Assembly: GCF_027257845.1 (NCBI RefSeq)
Contig: NZ_JAPVOT010000009.1
Span: 118,480-182,479 of the forward strand
Direction of reading: 5' to 3'
DNA: 64,000 nucleotides
Origin: Alteromonas sp. BMJM2
GTDB taxonomy: Bacteria > Pseudomonadota > Gammaproteobacteria > Enterobacterales > Alteromonadaceae
Shown here piece after piece: positions 28,710-37,818 of the stretch. The position numbers were made by a program, and so were the translations under genes. How positions within the stretch are numbered: position 1 is the first letter of the stretch; the number at the start of each line of letters is the position of its first letter. The notes under the pieces were generated by a model. The model saw only the letters and a program-made list of their open reading frames with translations, was not told where the DNA came from and did no database searches.

Positions 28710-29773
28710 TCTATTATATCCTTTACTAATACTTTGTTCGTTTTCTTATCGGAGAATGGAATCCCTCCGGTTTCATCCGCGTAACCTATCGATATAAGCA
28801 TAATTGGCCTCTCGTAATCAGCTAAATCGAGCGCTTTTCCCATTTTCCGTTCAAGATTTTCAATATCTGGCCAATTTATAGGGCATGATGATAAGCCCAA
28901 GCTATCAAGTGCTAACATTAATTGCATGGCAGCTAACGCCCCATCAATATATATTACATGCCTGTCGCGTTCTTTCGGATAGGCACTAAGACTTCCGACA
29001 ACTACGATTAACGCAGGGATTGAGTGAGACCATCCACCAGTTCCCATTGCAATGCTGGCTACTTTCGATGCTAAATCTACATTTGTAGTTAATCTAAAGT
29101 TATAGGGTTGGCGATTGCATGCAGAGGGAGCCAATGAGGCCGCACTAATTGCTTTTTCAATTAACTCTCTGGGTACCACTTTATCTTGATACCACCTTAC
29201 CGAACGTCTTCTTTTAAATGCGACGATAAGTTGTTCATAAGAAGTTTCAGCTTCCGGAAGCTCGCAATATTTGTATGGTATTGAGGTAATACTTCCTATC
29301 TTCGCAACATTGTTAAACTTTACTCTACTTGCTCGAACATCATCCACATCAGCTACAACATTAAAATACTCAGCTAAAACATCTGTTGCCCATTTCTTTT
29401 CGCTTTCACAGAGCTCATTGCTTTTAATAGCAACCGAATAGCAATTTACTGTTTCGTCGATATATCCACTAGCGAAAACATCTCGTCTAGGTTGCATTAT
29501 TAAGCCTTTCTCGAGTCTATGAATATTACGTCGTAATAAAATGCAACTCTCTTTAATGGTGCTCAGAGAGCGCTCGTAGTTTACTCTACCACTCAATACA
29601 GACTTATGTTCTCTATAAAAACTAGTGCTGAAAAAAGTAAAATAAAGAGAAGATAGAAAGCCTGACCCCATAATTACCGGTATGAATTTCAACTCAAGAG
29701 AGCTTTTAAAATTTAGTAACTTAGACTTTAACTTTTTGAGTTTAGTAATCACCAAGTCTTTTCTTCCGCTCAT
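28706..29773 (-). CDS. nitroreductase-family protein with N-terminal extension
   Basis: This 355-residue protein has an FMN nitroreductase-like domain in its C-terminal half. Residues from about 185 show RRSVRWYQDKVVPRELI, AASLAPSACNRQPYNFRL (the FMN and dimer region), and a C-terminal SCPINWPDIENLE and PIMLISIGYAD. The first 180 residues are not typical of nitroreductases and begin with a basic segment and a hydrophobic stretch (about 33-50). Genes of this type recur in polysaccharide clusters next to pyruvyltransferases, but their reaction is not established. It overlaps both neighbours by four bases (ATGA), so it is translationally coupled with the flippase and the pyruvyltransferase. Confidence 0.8.
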   Translation of the reverse strand: MSGRKDLVITKLKKLKSKLLNFKSSLELKFIPVIMGSGFLSSLYFTFFSTSFYREHKSVLSGRVNYERSLSTIKESCILLRRNIHRLEKGLIMQPRRDVFASGYIDETVNCYSVAIKSNELCESEKKWATDVLAEYFNVVADVDDVRASRVKFNNVAKIGSITSIPYKYCELPEAETSYEQLIVAFKRRRSVRWYQDKVVPRELIEKAISAASLAPSACNRQPYNFRLTTNVDLASKVASIAMGTGGWSHSIPALIVVVGSLSAYPKERDRHVIYIDGALAAMQLMLALDSLGLSSCPINWPDIENLERKMGKALDLADYERPIMLISIGYADETGGIPFSDKKTNKVLVKDIIE

Positions 29774-31080
29774 CTTAATCCCCTCAAAATAGTTTTATAC
29801 CTGTTAACACCTGAAATTGGCAAAAATATAGATTTCAACATAATATCGGCCATCGGCCTGGTGTGGCCCGAAAAATAAAAAATCAAAAATCCTGATATGG
29901 AGTATGACATAAGTGTTGCAACTGCAGCGCCAATGCCTTGGTAATATGGTATTAGAATAAAATTTAGTATTACGTTGATAACAGCGCCGGCGCCTTGACT
30001 AATAAGCGACACATGCAGACAGTCCTCAGCTAAAATCCACTTACTGACTAATGCACGCATGAAAACAAAGACACCGGACCAGATGTGTATAGAAAGAATA
30101 AGAGCACTTTCAACATACTCTTGGCCAAAGATCAAAGGAACGAAATAGTCGCTTACAAAGTAGACGAAAAGCGCAAGAAATACTGCAATCCAACAGAGTA
30201 AGTCACAAGTATATTGTAACTTTTCGTAATAAGAAGATTGGTTTTTATTTTTTGCCTTCAGTAGCGAGGGGAAAATGGAAGATACTAAAGCGGTGGCAAC
30301 AAAATACCACACTTCAGAAAGCCTTACAGCAACTGAGTAAATCCCAACTTGTTCTCTTGAAGACATTTCTGCAAGCATAACTTGATCAATTTTTAGATAA
30401 ATGACTGCAGCTATACTCGATAGAATCAACCAACTTGCCTTTTTGAAAAGTCGCTTACAATATAATAAATCTACATGACTAAAAGATAACCCACCTCCAT
30501 TCAAGGCAAAAATCAACCAGTAGACTAGGCCTATAAAAAACAGCTCTAGACCGAATATCGAAATAACAAAAATCAGAGGTAAACCAAGAATTACCGCAAC
30601 AAATTTTAAAACAAAAAAAACAATGAAGATGAGTAAGCGCCCAATGATTACTGGTTTCATATTTACCTCTGATTGAAACCAAAACTCTAGTCCTTGGAAA
30701 GCACTAGTGACACTCAACATTGTTAGAATAACCAAATACCAGTATTCATTTTCATTAATATTTAGAAAAAATTTTCCAACAACAAGTAATAATATAATCC
30801 CTATGACACTACCAAGAACTCGCATCGCTGTTGCACTAGAAAAAATCATTATTTTATCTTTCGGAGAGTTGATTACGTCCCTAGTTAATATCGAATTCAT
30901 TCCTAAAGATGAAAAAGGCGCTATAATTGCAATTAACGCTAGAAAATAATTAATACTTCCGAAATCTTTTGCCCCGAGCATTCTAGCAAGGAAAATAGTA
31001 ATGAATAGATTTCCCCCCATCATTATAAACTTTTCAAATAACATCCAAGACGTATTCTTAAAGATTTTATTTTTTGTCAT
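29770..31080 (-). CDS. wzx: polysaccharide flippase, Wzx type
   Basis: This 436-residue polytopic membrane protein of the MATE-like MOP superfamily has about 12 membrane helices. It opens with a short basic stretch and WMLFEKFIMMGGNLFITIFLARMLG, the family signature of Wzx/RfbX proteins. It moves lipid-linked repeat units across the inner membrane. It overlaps the glycosyltransferase 2 gene by four bases and the nitroreductase-like gene by four. Wzx proteins diverge strongly, so the sugar specificity cannot be read. Confidence 0.9.
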   Translation of the reverse strand: MTKNKIFKNTSWMLFEKFIMMGGNLFITIFLARMLGAKDFGSINYFLALIAIIAPFSSLGMNSILTRDVINSPKDKIMIFSSATAMRVLGSVIGIILLLVVGKFFLNINENEYWYLVILTMLSVTSAFQGLEFWFQSEVNMKPVIIGRLLIFIVFFVLKFVAVILGLPLIFVISIFGLELFFIGLVYWLIFALNGGGLSFSHVDLLYCKRLFKKASWLILSSIAAVIYLKIDQVMLAEMSSREQVGIYSVAVRLSEVWYFVATALVSSIFPSLLKAKNKNQSSYYEKLQYTCDLLCWIAVFLALFVYFVSDYFVPLIFGQEYVESALILSIHIWSGVFVFMRALVSKWILAEDCLHVSLISQGAGAVINVILNFILIPYYQGIGAAVATLMSYSISGFLIFYFSGHTRPMADIMLKSIFLPISGVNRYKTILRGLR

Positions 31081-31934
31081 AATAGGGTTCTAGCCTTGAT
31101 GTGGCGGAATAAAGAGCGTGCAATATATGTAAATGAGGCTAGAATCCCGACCATTTTGACACTTTTATATAGCCAACTCATCCTATTTGATTTATGTCTC
31201 AATGATACCAGCAATTGTTCCGCAACTCTTTGCTTGTACCAATATTCACCTAAAAATGCCCTATGTTTTCTGGCCGACCCCAAACGTTTTTCAATGTCAG
31301 ATGGTTTCATAGACCGTAATTTTGCTCCAATACCATCTGGGTTCTGAAAACGATATAAAAAGATAGGATTGGAGACATTGAATATCGCTACGTTATTTTC
31401 ATACAATCGAACGAACATGTCCCAATCTTGGCCATTGTTCAGTTTTATATCGAACATGAAATCACTCAAAATGTATTTCTTACACGAAAACCCGCTCATC
31501 CCGCAATATTTGTTTCCCTGCACCAATGATTTTTTCGTAACTTTCTTATCATTATTTACTCTTACTTCTTTCTCATTGCCCAAATGTTTAAAACCTGAAA
31601 CAACTGCATCCGCTCCGTCTTCATACTGCGCCTTATGCGCTTTAAGATAATCAGGTAACCACACGTCATCATCGTCAAGAAATGCTACTACATCACCACT
31701 CGATTCTTTAACCCCTAAATTTCTGGCGACATTCGCGCCTCCCGAAACGGGTTGCTTTATATAGCGAATTCGAGGGTCATTAAACCTTCCTAATACTGCT
31801 GAATAGTCTGTACTTGAGTTATCATCAATAATGATAATTTCTTTTGCTAATACGGTTTGGCTTAGCACGCTTTCGAGTGATTGGGCTAAATAGTCTGGCC
31901 TATTATACGTGGTTATTACTACACTAAACTCCAT
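31077..31934 (-). CDS. glycosyltransferase family 2
   Basis: This 285-residue GT-A enzyme has the opening VVITTYNRPDYLAQSLESVL, the metal and nucleotide-sugar binding FLDDDDVWLPDY segment near residue 90, and a later NGQDWDMFVRL (ED/DW region). The C-terminus ends with a basic, hydrophobic segment that may contact the membrane. It should add one sugar to the repeat unit. It starts two bases before the sulfotransferase stop and overlaps wzx. Confidence 0.92.
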   Translation of the reverse strand: MEFSVVITTYNRPDYLAQSLESVLSQTVLAKEIIIIDDNSSTDYSAVLGRFNDPRIRYIKQPVSGGANVARNLGVKESSGDVVAFLDDDDVWLPDYLKAHKAQYEDGADAVVSGFKHLGNEKEVRVNNDKKVTKKSLVQGNKYCGMSGFSCKKYILSDFMFDIKLNNGQDWDMFVRLYENNVAIFNVSNPIFLYRFQNPDGIGAKLRSMKPSDIEKRLGSARKHRAFLGEYWYKQRVAEQLLVSLRHKSNRMSWLYKSVKMVGILASFTYIARSLFRHIKARTLL

Positions 31935-31936
31935 AG

Positions 31937-32830
31937 CTAGCTCCTTTTTACCAGTTTGTATATAAATTTCGCTGGGCTATAAAAATATCGAATATAAAAC
32001 TCATATACCGTCCACCTCAACGAAGTTGTGTGGCGAAGTTCATCATTAGAGTAACCCATTGATTTGGCCAAATTAATAACAGAAGGAGATAAAGCGTAGC
32101 CGAACGCGTCAGATTGTTTTGAAGACTTACTTCGCTTCACTTTCTCTTCACCTTTTCGTTTAGGTTTTACTTGTACGGCATGACAAATAAGAGAAATAAC
32201 ACTTTGTCTATCGGCTACTAAATCTTCATATTTCGTAAATATCTTATTAGAACTTGAACTGCTTATACCGTTAAATCTCTGCCAATTCATATAAGTATTA
32301 ATCCATTGATTCTCTAGTTGGGAGATATCAACATTCCATCGCCTAAATTGGGATAAGAATACATCTTTAGGGTTTCTAGCAATACAAACATAATGACAAT
32401 TAACTTTATCACTAAAACGCTGCTCAAACTCCAGCATTAAGGATAGAGCACTCCACTGAAGAAGGTGATGCGGCGACTTTTCTATAAAAACCGGACCGAA
32501 TTTTTTAATCAGTTCGTACCAGCCATTAAACACTAATTCTTCATCTGAATTAAACGTAACACTGGCAGATAAGTTATCGGTCAAGAACTCTGTCAACTCG
32601 CTTCTAGCTCTTTCTTTATCGTAGGGAACAGCACTTGCTAACATACTTAGTTGCGGTTTATCTAGAAGCGATGCCGCTTTTGTCCAATAGAGGGTTTCTG
32701 ACTCGAAGTGTTTAGTTTTTGGGTAAGCAGTAATGCCTAAAGCGTCATTTAAGCTTCTAAACAGAAAGCTCGAACCTGATGACTTTTCAGACAAAATATA
32801 AACAATATCAATCTTTTCATTACCGTCCAT
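31937..32830 (-). CDS. PAPS-dependent sulfotransferase
   Basis: The start at 32830 is preferred because its ATG overlaps the stop of the upstream gene (TAATG). The in-frame ATG at 32863 lies inside that gene. The 297-residue product has the 5'-phosphosulfate loop SEKSSGSSFLF near the N-terminus and the 3'-phosphate binding segment IARNPKDVFLSQFRRW near the middle, both marks of cytosolic-type sulfotransferases. It transfers sulfate from PAPS, probably to a sugar of the exopolysaccharide, as in other marine bacteria. PAPS synthesis genes are not in the window. Confidence 0.8.
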   Translation of the reverse strand: MDGNEKIDIVYILSEKSSGSSFLFRSLNDALGITAYPKTKHFESETLYWTKAASLLDKPQLSMLASAVPYDKERARSELTEFLTDNLSASVTFNSDEELVFNGWYELIKKFGPVFIEKSPHHLLQWSALSLMLEFEQRFSDKVNCHYVCIARNPKDVFLSQFRRWNVDISQLENQWINTYMNWQRFNGISSSSSNKIFTKYEDLVADRQSVISLICHAVQVKPKRKGEEKVKRSKSSKQSDAFGYALSPSVINLAKSMGYSNDELRHTTSLRWTVYEFYIRYFYSPAKFIYKLVKRS

Positions 32831-33936
32831 TAAGCAGCACTCTTCACAATGTTTGAGTAGCACTGCATGGTTTCAGTAGTTATGGTATCCCAATCGTACT
32901 TTGCCAAAAATTTTTCTTTATCTATTGATAAATTGAGCGATGCCAAAGAGGCCAATTTATTTGCCAATGCTTCAATATTTCCTACTGGAAAATAACATTC
33001 TTTTGGCAAGCCAATATCCTCATTCGGAAGAATATTTGAAAGTAGAACTTTACTGCCTGCGCTTATAGCTTCTAATGCAACAATAGGGTGCCCTTCGTGA
33101 TAGCTTGGCAACACAAACAACGAGCAGTATTTATAAAGACTGGAAAGCTCATCACCACTCCTTCGCCCGGCAATGAGTATATTTTTACCCGCATGCTTTT
33201 TAATCTTTTGTGAATAATCATCACAATGATCGGCATCACCCACTATCACTAACTTAAGCGTACTTCCACTTTTTTCATAAGCTTCTATCAAATCGTGAAT
33301 TCCCTTTTCAGGAACCAAGCGAGTAACTGCCAAAATGTAGTTCTCGGGAGTCAACCTTAAATCTTGTGGTAAGTTTTGTTCTGTAACCTCGTCAGCAAAG
33401 CCAACTAATGTACCGTTTGGTATAAACTCTATCTTTTTACTGCTTTGTGGGTATTCTTCTTTTAACTTGTCGGTCAAAGATACACCCACCACTACAATTG
33501 CATTGGCAAACTTTACGGCAAGTCTCTCACCAAGTTTTAAAATAGTCTTAGCAAAACCGTTCCACTTCTGCCTGTCATAATCAGCGCCGTGATGTGTAAC
33601 CACTACTTTAAGCCCCATTAACCTTGCTAGCGGTGTGAACAATGCAGGGCCAATTGCGTGTATGTGAAGAACATGGGGCCGCAATACTAAACCCGAATAA
33701 ATAATGGCGACGAATGTGTGCAGAAAGGTTTCTAAAAATTTGCTTTTAAACGCCCATACTCCCTTTACTTTCACACCCTCATATTCGTACTCGGATTGAG
33801 GAAGATAGGGAGTGCGACCGATCACCGTAACGTCATACCCCATTTTCGCCATTCGTGGGTACAAATTTTGACAGTGGGATTCTATACCCCCCATGATATT
33901 TGGAATGCCTCTTAACCCGACTACAACTACTTTCAT
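32830..33936 (-). CDS. glycosyltransferase family 4 with DUF1972-type N-terminus
   Basis: This 368-residue GT-B enzyme opens VVVVGLRGIPNIMGGIES, then has HAIGPAL, VTHHGADYDRQKWNG, VTRLVPEKGIHDLI and an E-x7-E-like EGHPIVALEAI segment. It is a paralogue of the gene at 22375-23490. Its ATG overlaps the stop (ATGA) of a residual acetyltransferase fragment. Translational coupling in the original operon is therefore still visible after the upstream gene was lost. Confidence 0.92.
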   Translation of the reverse strand: MKVVVVGLRGIPNIMGGIESHCQNLYPRMAKMGYDVTVIGRTPYLPQSEYEYEGVKVKGVWAFKSKFLETFLHTFVAIIYSGLVLRPHVLHIHAIGPALFTPLARLMGLKVVVTHHGADYDRQKWNGFAKTILKLGERLAVKFANAIVVVGVSLTDKLKEEYPQSSKKIEFIPNGTLVGFADEVTEQNLPQDLRLTPENYILAVTRLVPEKGIHDLIEAYEKSGSTLKLVIVGDADHCDDYSQKIKKHAGKNILIAGRRSGDELSSLYKYCSLFVLPSYHEGHPIVALEAISAGSKVLLSNILPNEDIGLPKECYFPVGNIEALANKLASLASLNLSIDKEKFLAKYDWDTITTETMQCYSNIVKSAA

Positions 33937-34073
33937 TTACTCGCATCCCTATAGTGTAAAGGTCCAACATTACTTATGGCTTTTACATGCACTCCGGCAA
34001 TAGTAAGATTGCTATCGAAGCTTTTATTAAATACTGAATTTGCTCCCATACTCATGTTGCACCCGATTTTAAT
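33933..34073 (-). pseudogene. remnant of a hexapeptide-repeat acetyltransferase
   Basis: Translation of this strand gives IKIGCNMSMGANSVF followed by NKSFDSNLTIAGVHVK and ISNVGPLHYRD. This is the C-terminus typical of serine-acetyltransferase-like hexapeptide acyltransferases, which end IGANSVV-x6-7-P-x-N-x-T-x-x-GVPAK. A stop codon precedes the fragment in frame at 34074-34076, and the whole N-terminal left-handed helix is missing between here and the polymerase gene. The stop overlaps the ATG of the next glycosyltransferase gene, so the fragment was once a full operon member. An ATG inside it (34055) could still start a 40-residue peptide. Confidence 0.65.
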
Positions 34074-34091
34074 TTAGTCATTAATTCACTG

Positions 34092-35411
34092 TTAGTTTCC
34101 ATTGTATGTCGCACTCATTGTTTTATTTAATCCGTTTCGCTTAGCACTTAACTGTCCGTTAAAAACTAGCGCGCTGAGAATTGCAAAAAAGATCAACCCC
34201 TCAATATTCCAAAGCGGCATGGTTGCTAAGTTCATTGTTAAAAAACCACCAAAAGATAAAACAATTATTTTAGATAGCTTGTTATCTTTTATAGCTAAAG
34301 CCTGAATTACCACAGAAGTACAAATTAAAAAGAAACTCGAAAGGCCTAAAATTCCGTATTCGTATAAGTAGGATACAAACGTATTATGCGCATATAGGTC
34401 GAACTTTTGCTTCCAAGAATCAGGGCCAAAACCAAAGATTTGTTGAACAACATCCGCATTCATAAACGCATTAATGTATTGACTCCAAATGAAAACCCGC
34501 GCCGACATAATGTCTCGTTCAGCGTCACTAAAATACATCGGAGCTTTAACAATCAAGTCCAAATTACTTAGTAATACACCCACATCAGCAAACCGTTCTT
34601 GCATCGTGAATGAAAGTACAGAAAAGACCATGAAAAATAAGATAGACACAACAACAAGCACTGGGGCTTTTTGTGATGGCTTGAGACGCTGCTCTACTAA
34701 TGTGAAGTAGAACACTGCAGCAATAGGAAGAATGGTAAGGATTGCCGTTCTATAGTTTACAAGAACGAGTAAAAATACAGCCATTGAAAATAGACTTGTC
34801 CTGAATTTGATGCTGTTACGTTCAACTAATCCAACAACAAATATAAAGCTTACTATTATCATAGAAAACGCAGCTTCGTGATTATACCCACCAATATAGC
34901 TGGTAGAACCATCTGCCTCGGTAGCCTTTGCCTGCCCAAGCAGAATTGATAATACTTGCAGTGTAACCGGCATGAAAAAAGCAACGAGCAATTTTTTAAA
35001 TGTTTCATTTTGCCCTTGGGCCCGAATAGAAAGAAACAAAGCCCCCGCCAGCACTAAAAAATAACACCACTTAACTAAAACATTTATCGTGCCTGGAATT
35101 TGCATATTTACAAATCCACTTACCGCAATTGCCGTGAAAAACACGTAAAAAGGAAAAAGCTTTTTAAGAGTAAAAACTGCAGAGGGAATAAGCAGTAATC
35201 CCAAACCTGCAACCCCAATACTACCCAATGCATTAATTGAGAAGCCGGCCACTAAAGGTGGGTAAGTAATAGTATGAAAAGCAGAAAGGAAGTACCTAAG
35301 CCAAATAGCACAGATAGCAAAAGCAAGATACTTATTGCAGTTGCCTGAAATAGTTCTATAAACCATCACTAGGCTAACCAGAGCTACTAAAAGTTTGATT
35401 GCTTCAAACAT
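34092..35411 (-). CDS. O-antigen polymerase/ligase-type membrane protein (Wzy-like)
   Basis: This 439-residue polytopic protein has about 11-12 membrane helices and a large periplasmic loop around residues 270-340. The loop contains SARVFIWSQYINAF and GFGPDSWKQKFDLYAHNTFVSYLYEYG, the Wzy_C/O-antigen-ligase-like segment with the conserved HN. It should join repeat units of the polysaccharide. A second ligase/polymerase-type protein is encoded at 40483-41910, so this one is more likely the repeat-specific polymerase. It starts five bases after the upstream glycosyltransferase. Confidence 0.82.
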   Translation of the reverse strand: MFEAIKLLVALVSLVMVYRTISGNCNKYLAFAICAIWLRYFLSAFHTITYPPLVAGFSINALGSIGVAGLGLLLIPSAVFTLKKLFPFYVFFTAIAVSGFVNMQIPGTINVLVKWCYFLVLAGALFLSIRAQGQNETFKKLLVAFFMPVTLQVLSILLGQAKATEADGSTSYIGGYNHEAAFSMIIVSFIFVVGLVERNSIKFRTSLFSMAVFLLVLVNYRTAILTILPIAAVFYFTLVEQRLKPSQKAPVLVVVSILFFMVFSVLSFTMQERFADVGVLLSNLDLIVKAPMYFSDAERDIMSARVFIWSQYINAFMNADVVQQIFGFGPDSWKQKFDLYAHNTFVSYLYEYGILGLSSFFLICTSVVIQALAIKDNKLSKIIVLSFGGFLTMNLATMPLWNIEGLIFFAILSALVFNGQLSAKRNGLNKTMSATYNGN

Positions 35412-35416
35412 ATTAA

Positions 35417-36553
35417 TCAGTCGTCTTTTTCTATAATGGCTTTTACGCGCTCATAAAACGCAGCGTATGAAAATTGCTGCGCACTCTCTTTGCTTTTTTT
35501 GACGTAATGCTCTCGCTTAACGCTGCTATTAAATGAAATTAAAGCATTACTGAAACCGTCAACATTATTCACTTCACACAAGATACCGTTCTTCTCTTCG
35601 CTCGCGCCGTTTACCCGATAAGGATACCTTTCTGCAATAATTTCAGCTGGGCCAGATTCACAATTAGTAGCAATCACTGGCTTGTTTAAACACATAGCTT
35701 CAACAATTGCATTTGGAAAGCCTTCAGCATTGCTGGTTGAAACAAAGTATTCCGCACTACAAAGATAAGGATAGGGGTTAGATTTAAACCCTAGAAAATG
35801 CACTTTATCTGTAATGCCCAATGTTTTAGCTAGGGTTTTAAGCATGGCCTCTTCATTCCCCACACCTAAAATGACTAAATCTTCCGCAATGGCGGATTTG
35901 GCATAGGCGTTAAGTAACAGCGAAAAGTTTTTATTTTTAACTAATCGCCCTACCCCAATAATATAGGGCGCGTCAGGTATATCATTTACGACTTCGCTCG
36001 CTAGCTCATTGAGTTGCGTTATATCGTAAGGGTTATATAAAAGAGAAATTTTTGATTCTGGCACTGAGTAATGTTGAATTAGGTCAGCTTTTACGCCTTC
36101 AGACACTGCAACAACAGAATCAGCGCGCTTATACAAAAGCTTTACAAGCAAACGACTAACAGCATCTTTTTTACCACCAGAAAAGTGACTGGAAGTATTT
36201 ACTCGCTCGCTAATGATTGATTTATACCCTAACTGCTTAGCCAAAATAACATTTAAGAAATTACTGCGCGTGAGAAAGCTGAAACAAAAGGCTGGATCAA
36301 TTTTCTTCAGCAGCGATTTTAGCTGCTTGTAGCCCTGTAACAGGCTTCCTTCAGAATTAAGCACCGACTTATGAACGTAATCAGGGCACACTTGCGACTC
36401 TGGCAGATTATCTAGTAACACCAGGTGCACGGGAATGTTCTGCAACGCAAAGTAACTCTCCATAATAGAGAGAAGCTTCACCATTACTCTTTCAGCGCCA
36501 CCGCCCTCTAACGAGTTTATTATAAAAACAGCAGGGCGTGCTGAATGTTCCAT
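35417..36553 (-). CDS. glycosyltransferase family 4
   Basis: This 378-residue GT-B enzyme opens VFIINSLEGGGAERVMVKLL. Its C-terminal half has VGRLVKNKNFSLLL, an EGFPNAIVEAM E-x7-E motif and ESGPAEII. It is the first gene of the minus-strand glycan operon and a clear paralogue of the gene at 21063-22199. It adds a sugar to the repeat unit, with donor and linkage unknown. Confidence 0.92.
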   Translation of the reverse strand: MEHSARPAVFIINSLEGGGAERVMVKLLSIMESYFALQNIPVHLVLLDNLPESQVCPDYVHKSVLNSEGSLLQGYKQLKSLLKKIDPAFCFSFLTRSNFLNVILAKQLGYKSIISERVNTSSHFSGGKKDAVSRLLVKLLYKRADSVVAVSEGVKADLIQHYSVPESKISLLYNPYDITQLNELASEVVNDIPDAPYIIGVGRLVKNKNFSLLLNAYAKSAIAEDLVILGVGNEEAMLKTLAKTLGITDKVHFLGFKSNPYPYLCSAEYFVSTSNAEGFPNAIVEAMCLNKPVIATNCESGPAEIIAERYPYRVNGASEEKNGILCEVNNVDGFSNALISFNSSVKREHYVKKSKESAQQFSYAAFYERVKAIIEKDD

Positions 36554-37042
36554 GAACCTTCCTTTTTAGATCAAATTACTACAATTCACGCAAATTCTAA
36601 CAGACCAAGGCCGCTTACGTAACAAAACTACAAAATTCAACGTAAATATTATCTATTCGTTATCGTATACATTTTTTTGCTAGTTCGCGTTAAGCGACTA
36701 TATCGACAAGTATATAGGTTAAGGGGGCGAAGCACTTGAAACGACGAGTAAAATCAGCTGTATTTTACTGTTTCGTAGTTTATCACGTCTATACCTAGAA
36801 CAACTCTTTGTTAGCCAAGCCGGCAAATATTCACAGATAGCTTCGTCAGGATATATTCACACTTGTCTAGCCCACATACTTTGCTCACTTCCTTCTCATC
36901 TATAGCATCTTCACAATTCGTGCCACAAATGAAAAAAGCTATTACATCAGACCACAGTAAATATCTTTCAAGTTTAACGTAACTTTGCAATGATATACGT
37001 ATGTTCTGCTATGAAAATGTATAGCAAGTAAATGAAGCATTT
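36554..37042. other. divergent promoter region between glycan operon and lapG
   Basis: This 489-bp AT-rich gap lies between the minus-strand glycan operon and the plus-strand lapG-lapD genes, so both promoters must lie here or further out. I see no gene, no JUMPstart/ops element and no full sigma-54 match. One half-match (GGGCGAAGCACTTGA) near 36727-36742 lacks the GC of the -12 box. Confidence 0.5.
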
Positions 37043-37816
37043 TTGACAACAGCTATCCATGCACTAATTAAGTACGCTTTGCACCAAAAAACAAGTATAC
37101 ACAGCACCCTTGCTCACAAGAGCAGTTACACGCACAGCGCATGCCGTGTGTATATTCATGTGCTTCGTAAAGTGCTGGGGGTGTGCTGTCTTCTTGCATT
37201 CCCCTCGTTGATTGCGCAACAAACAAATGTGTTTACTACCAACGTTTACAAGCGAATTGCAACAGTATACGGCAGTGAGGCATCTAACTCTGTTGCTGAT
37301 TGGCGACAACTCATCAACGAACTTCAGTCTGAGGATTTAGATGAAAAACTCTTTTCTGTTAATCGTTTTTTCAACCGATTCGATTTTGTTGATGATGTAG
37401 TACACTGGAAGAAAAAAGACTACTGGGCAACACCCATAGAACTTATCGCCACGGGCGCTGGAGATTGCGAAGATTACGTAATTGCTAAATACTTTTCGTT
37501 AATAGAGCTTGGCGTGCCTGAGAGCAAACTACGCCTTATGTATGTTACAGCTTTAGAACTCGGACAGCCGCATATGGTACTAGCGTATTACGAAACCCCT
37601 ACTTCCATTCCTTTAGTACTAGACAATATAAATAGGCGTATACTACCTGCCAATAAGCGGCGCGACCTTGTGCCCATCTATAGCTTTAACGGCAATGGCC
37701 TTTGGGCTGCAAAAGCAATGGGAACTGGAAAAAAACTGAGAAGCGGTGGCCCCATGAAAATGTGGGACGACATGGTAGAGCGGCTAGATACCGTAATGAA
37801 CGGAGATAAAAAATAA
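37043..37816 (+). CDS. lapG: LapG-type periplasmic cysteine protease
   Basis: This transglutaminase-like cysteine peptidase (BTLCP family) has the catalytic triad visible as Cys in GAGDCEDYVIAKY (about residue 142 counted from the TTG start), His in GQPHMVLAYY and Asp in PLVLDNINRRI. LapG cuts large surface adhesins near their N-terminus and is held inactive by LapD when c-di-GMP is high. The start is uncertain. The frame is open from a TTG at 37043 without a good ribosome binding site, while GTG codons at about 37148 or 37160 would give a compact signal peptide (VLGVCCLLAFPSLIA) and a length closer to known LapG. The stop is two bases before lapD. No adhesin gene is in the window. Confidence 0.88.
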   Translation: MTTAIHALIKYALHQKTSIHSTLAHKSSYTHSACRVYIHVLRKVLGVCCLLAFPSLIAQQTNVFTTNVYKRIATVYGSEASNSVADWRQLINELQSEDLDEKLFSVNRFFNRFDFVDDVVHWKKKDYWATPIELIATGAGDCEDYVIAKYFSLIELGVPESKLRLMYVTALELGQPHMVLAYYETPTSIPLVLDNINRRILPANKRRDLVPIYSFNGNGLWAAKAMGTGKKLRSGGPMKMWDDMVERLDTVMNGDKK

Positions 37817-37818
37817 CA

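Noticed and set aside
36727..36742. Sigma-54-like sequence upstream of lapG
   Set aside because: The -12 box reads TTGA rather than TTGC, so an essential base is missing.
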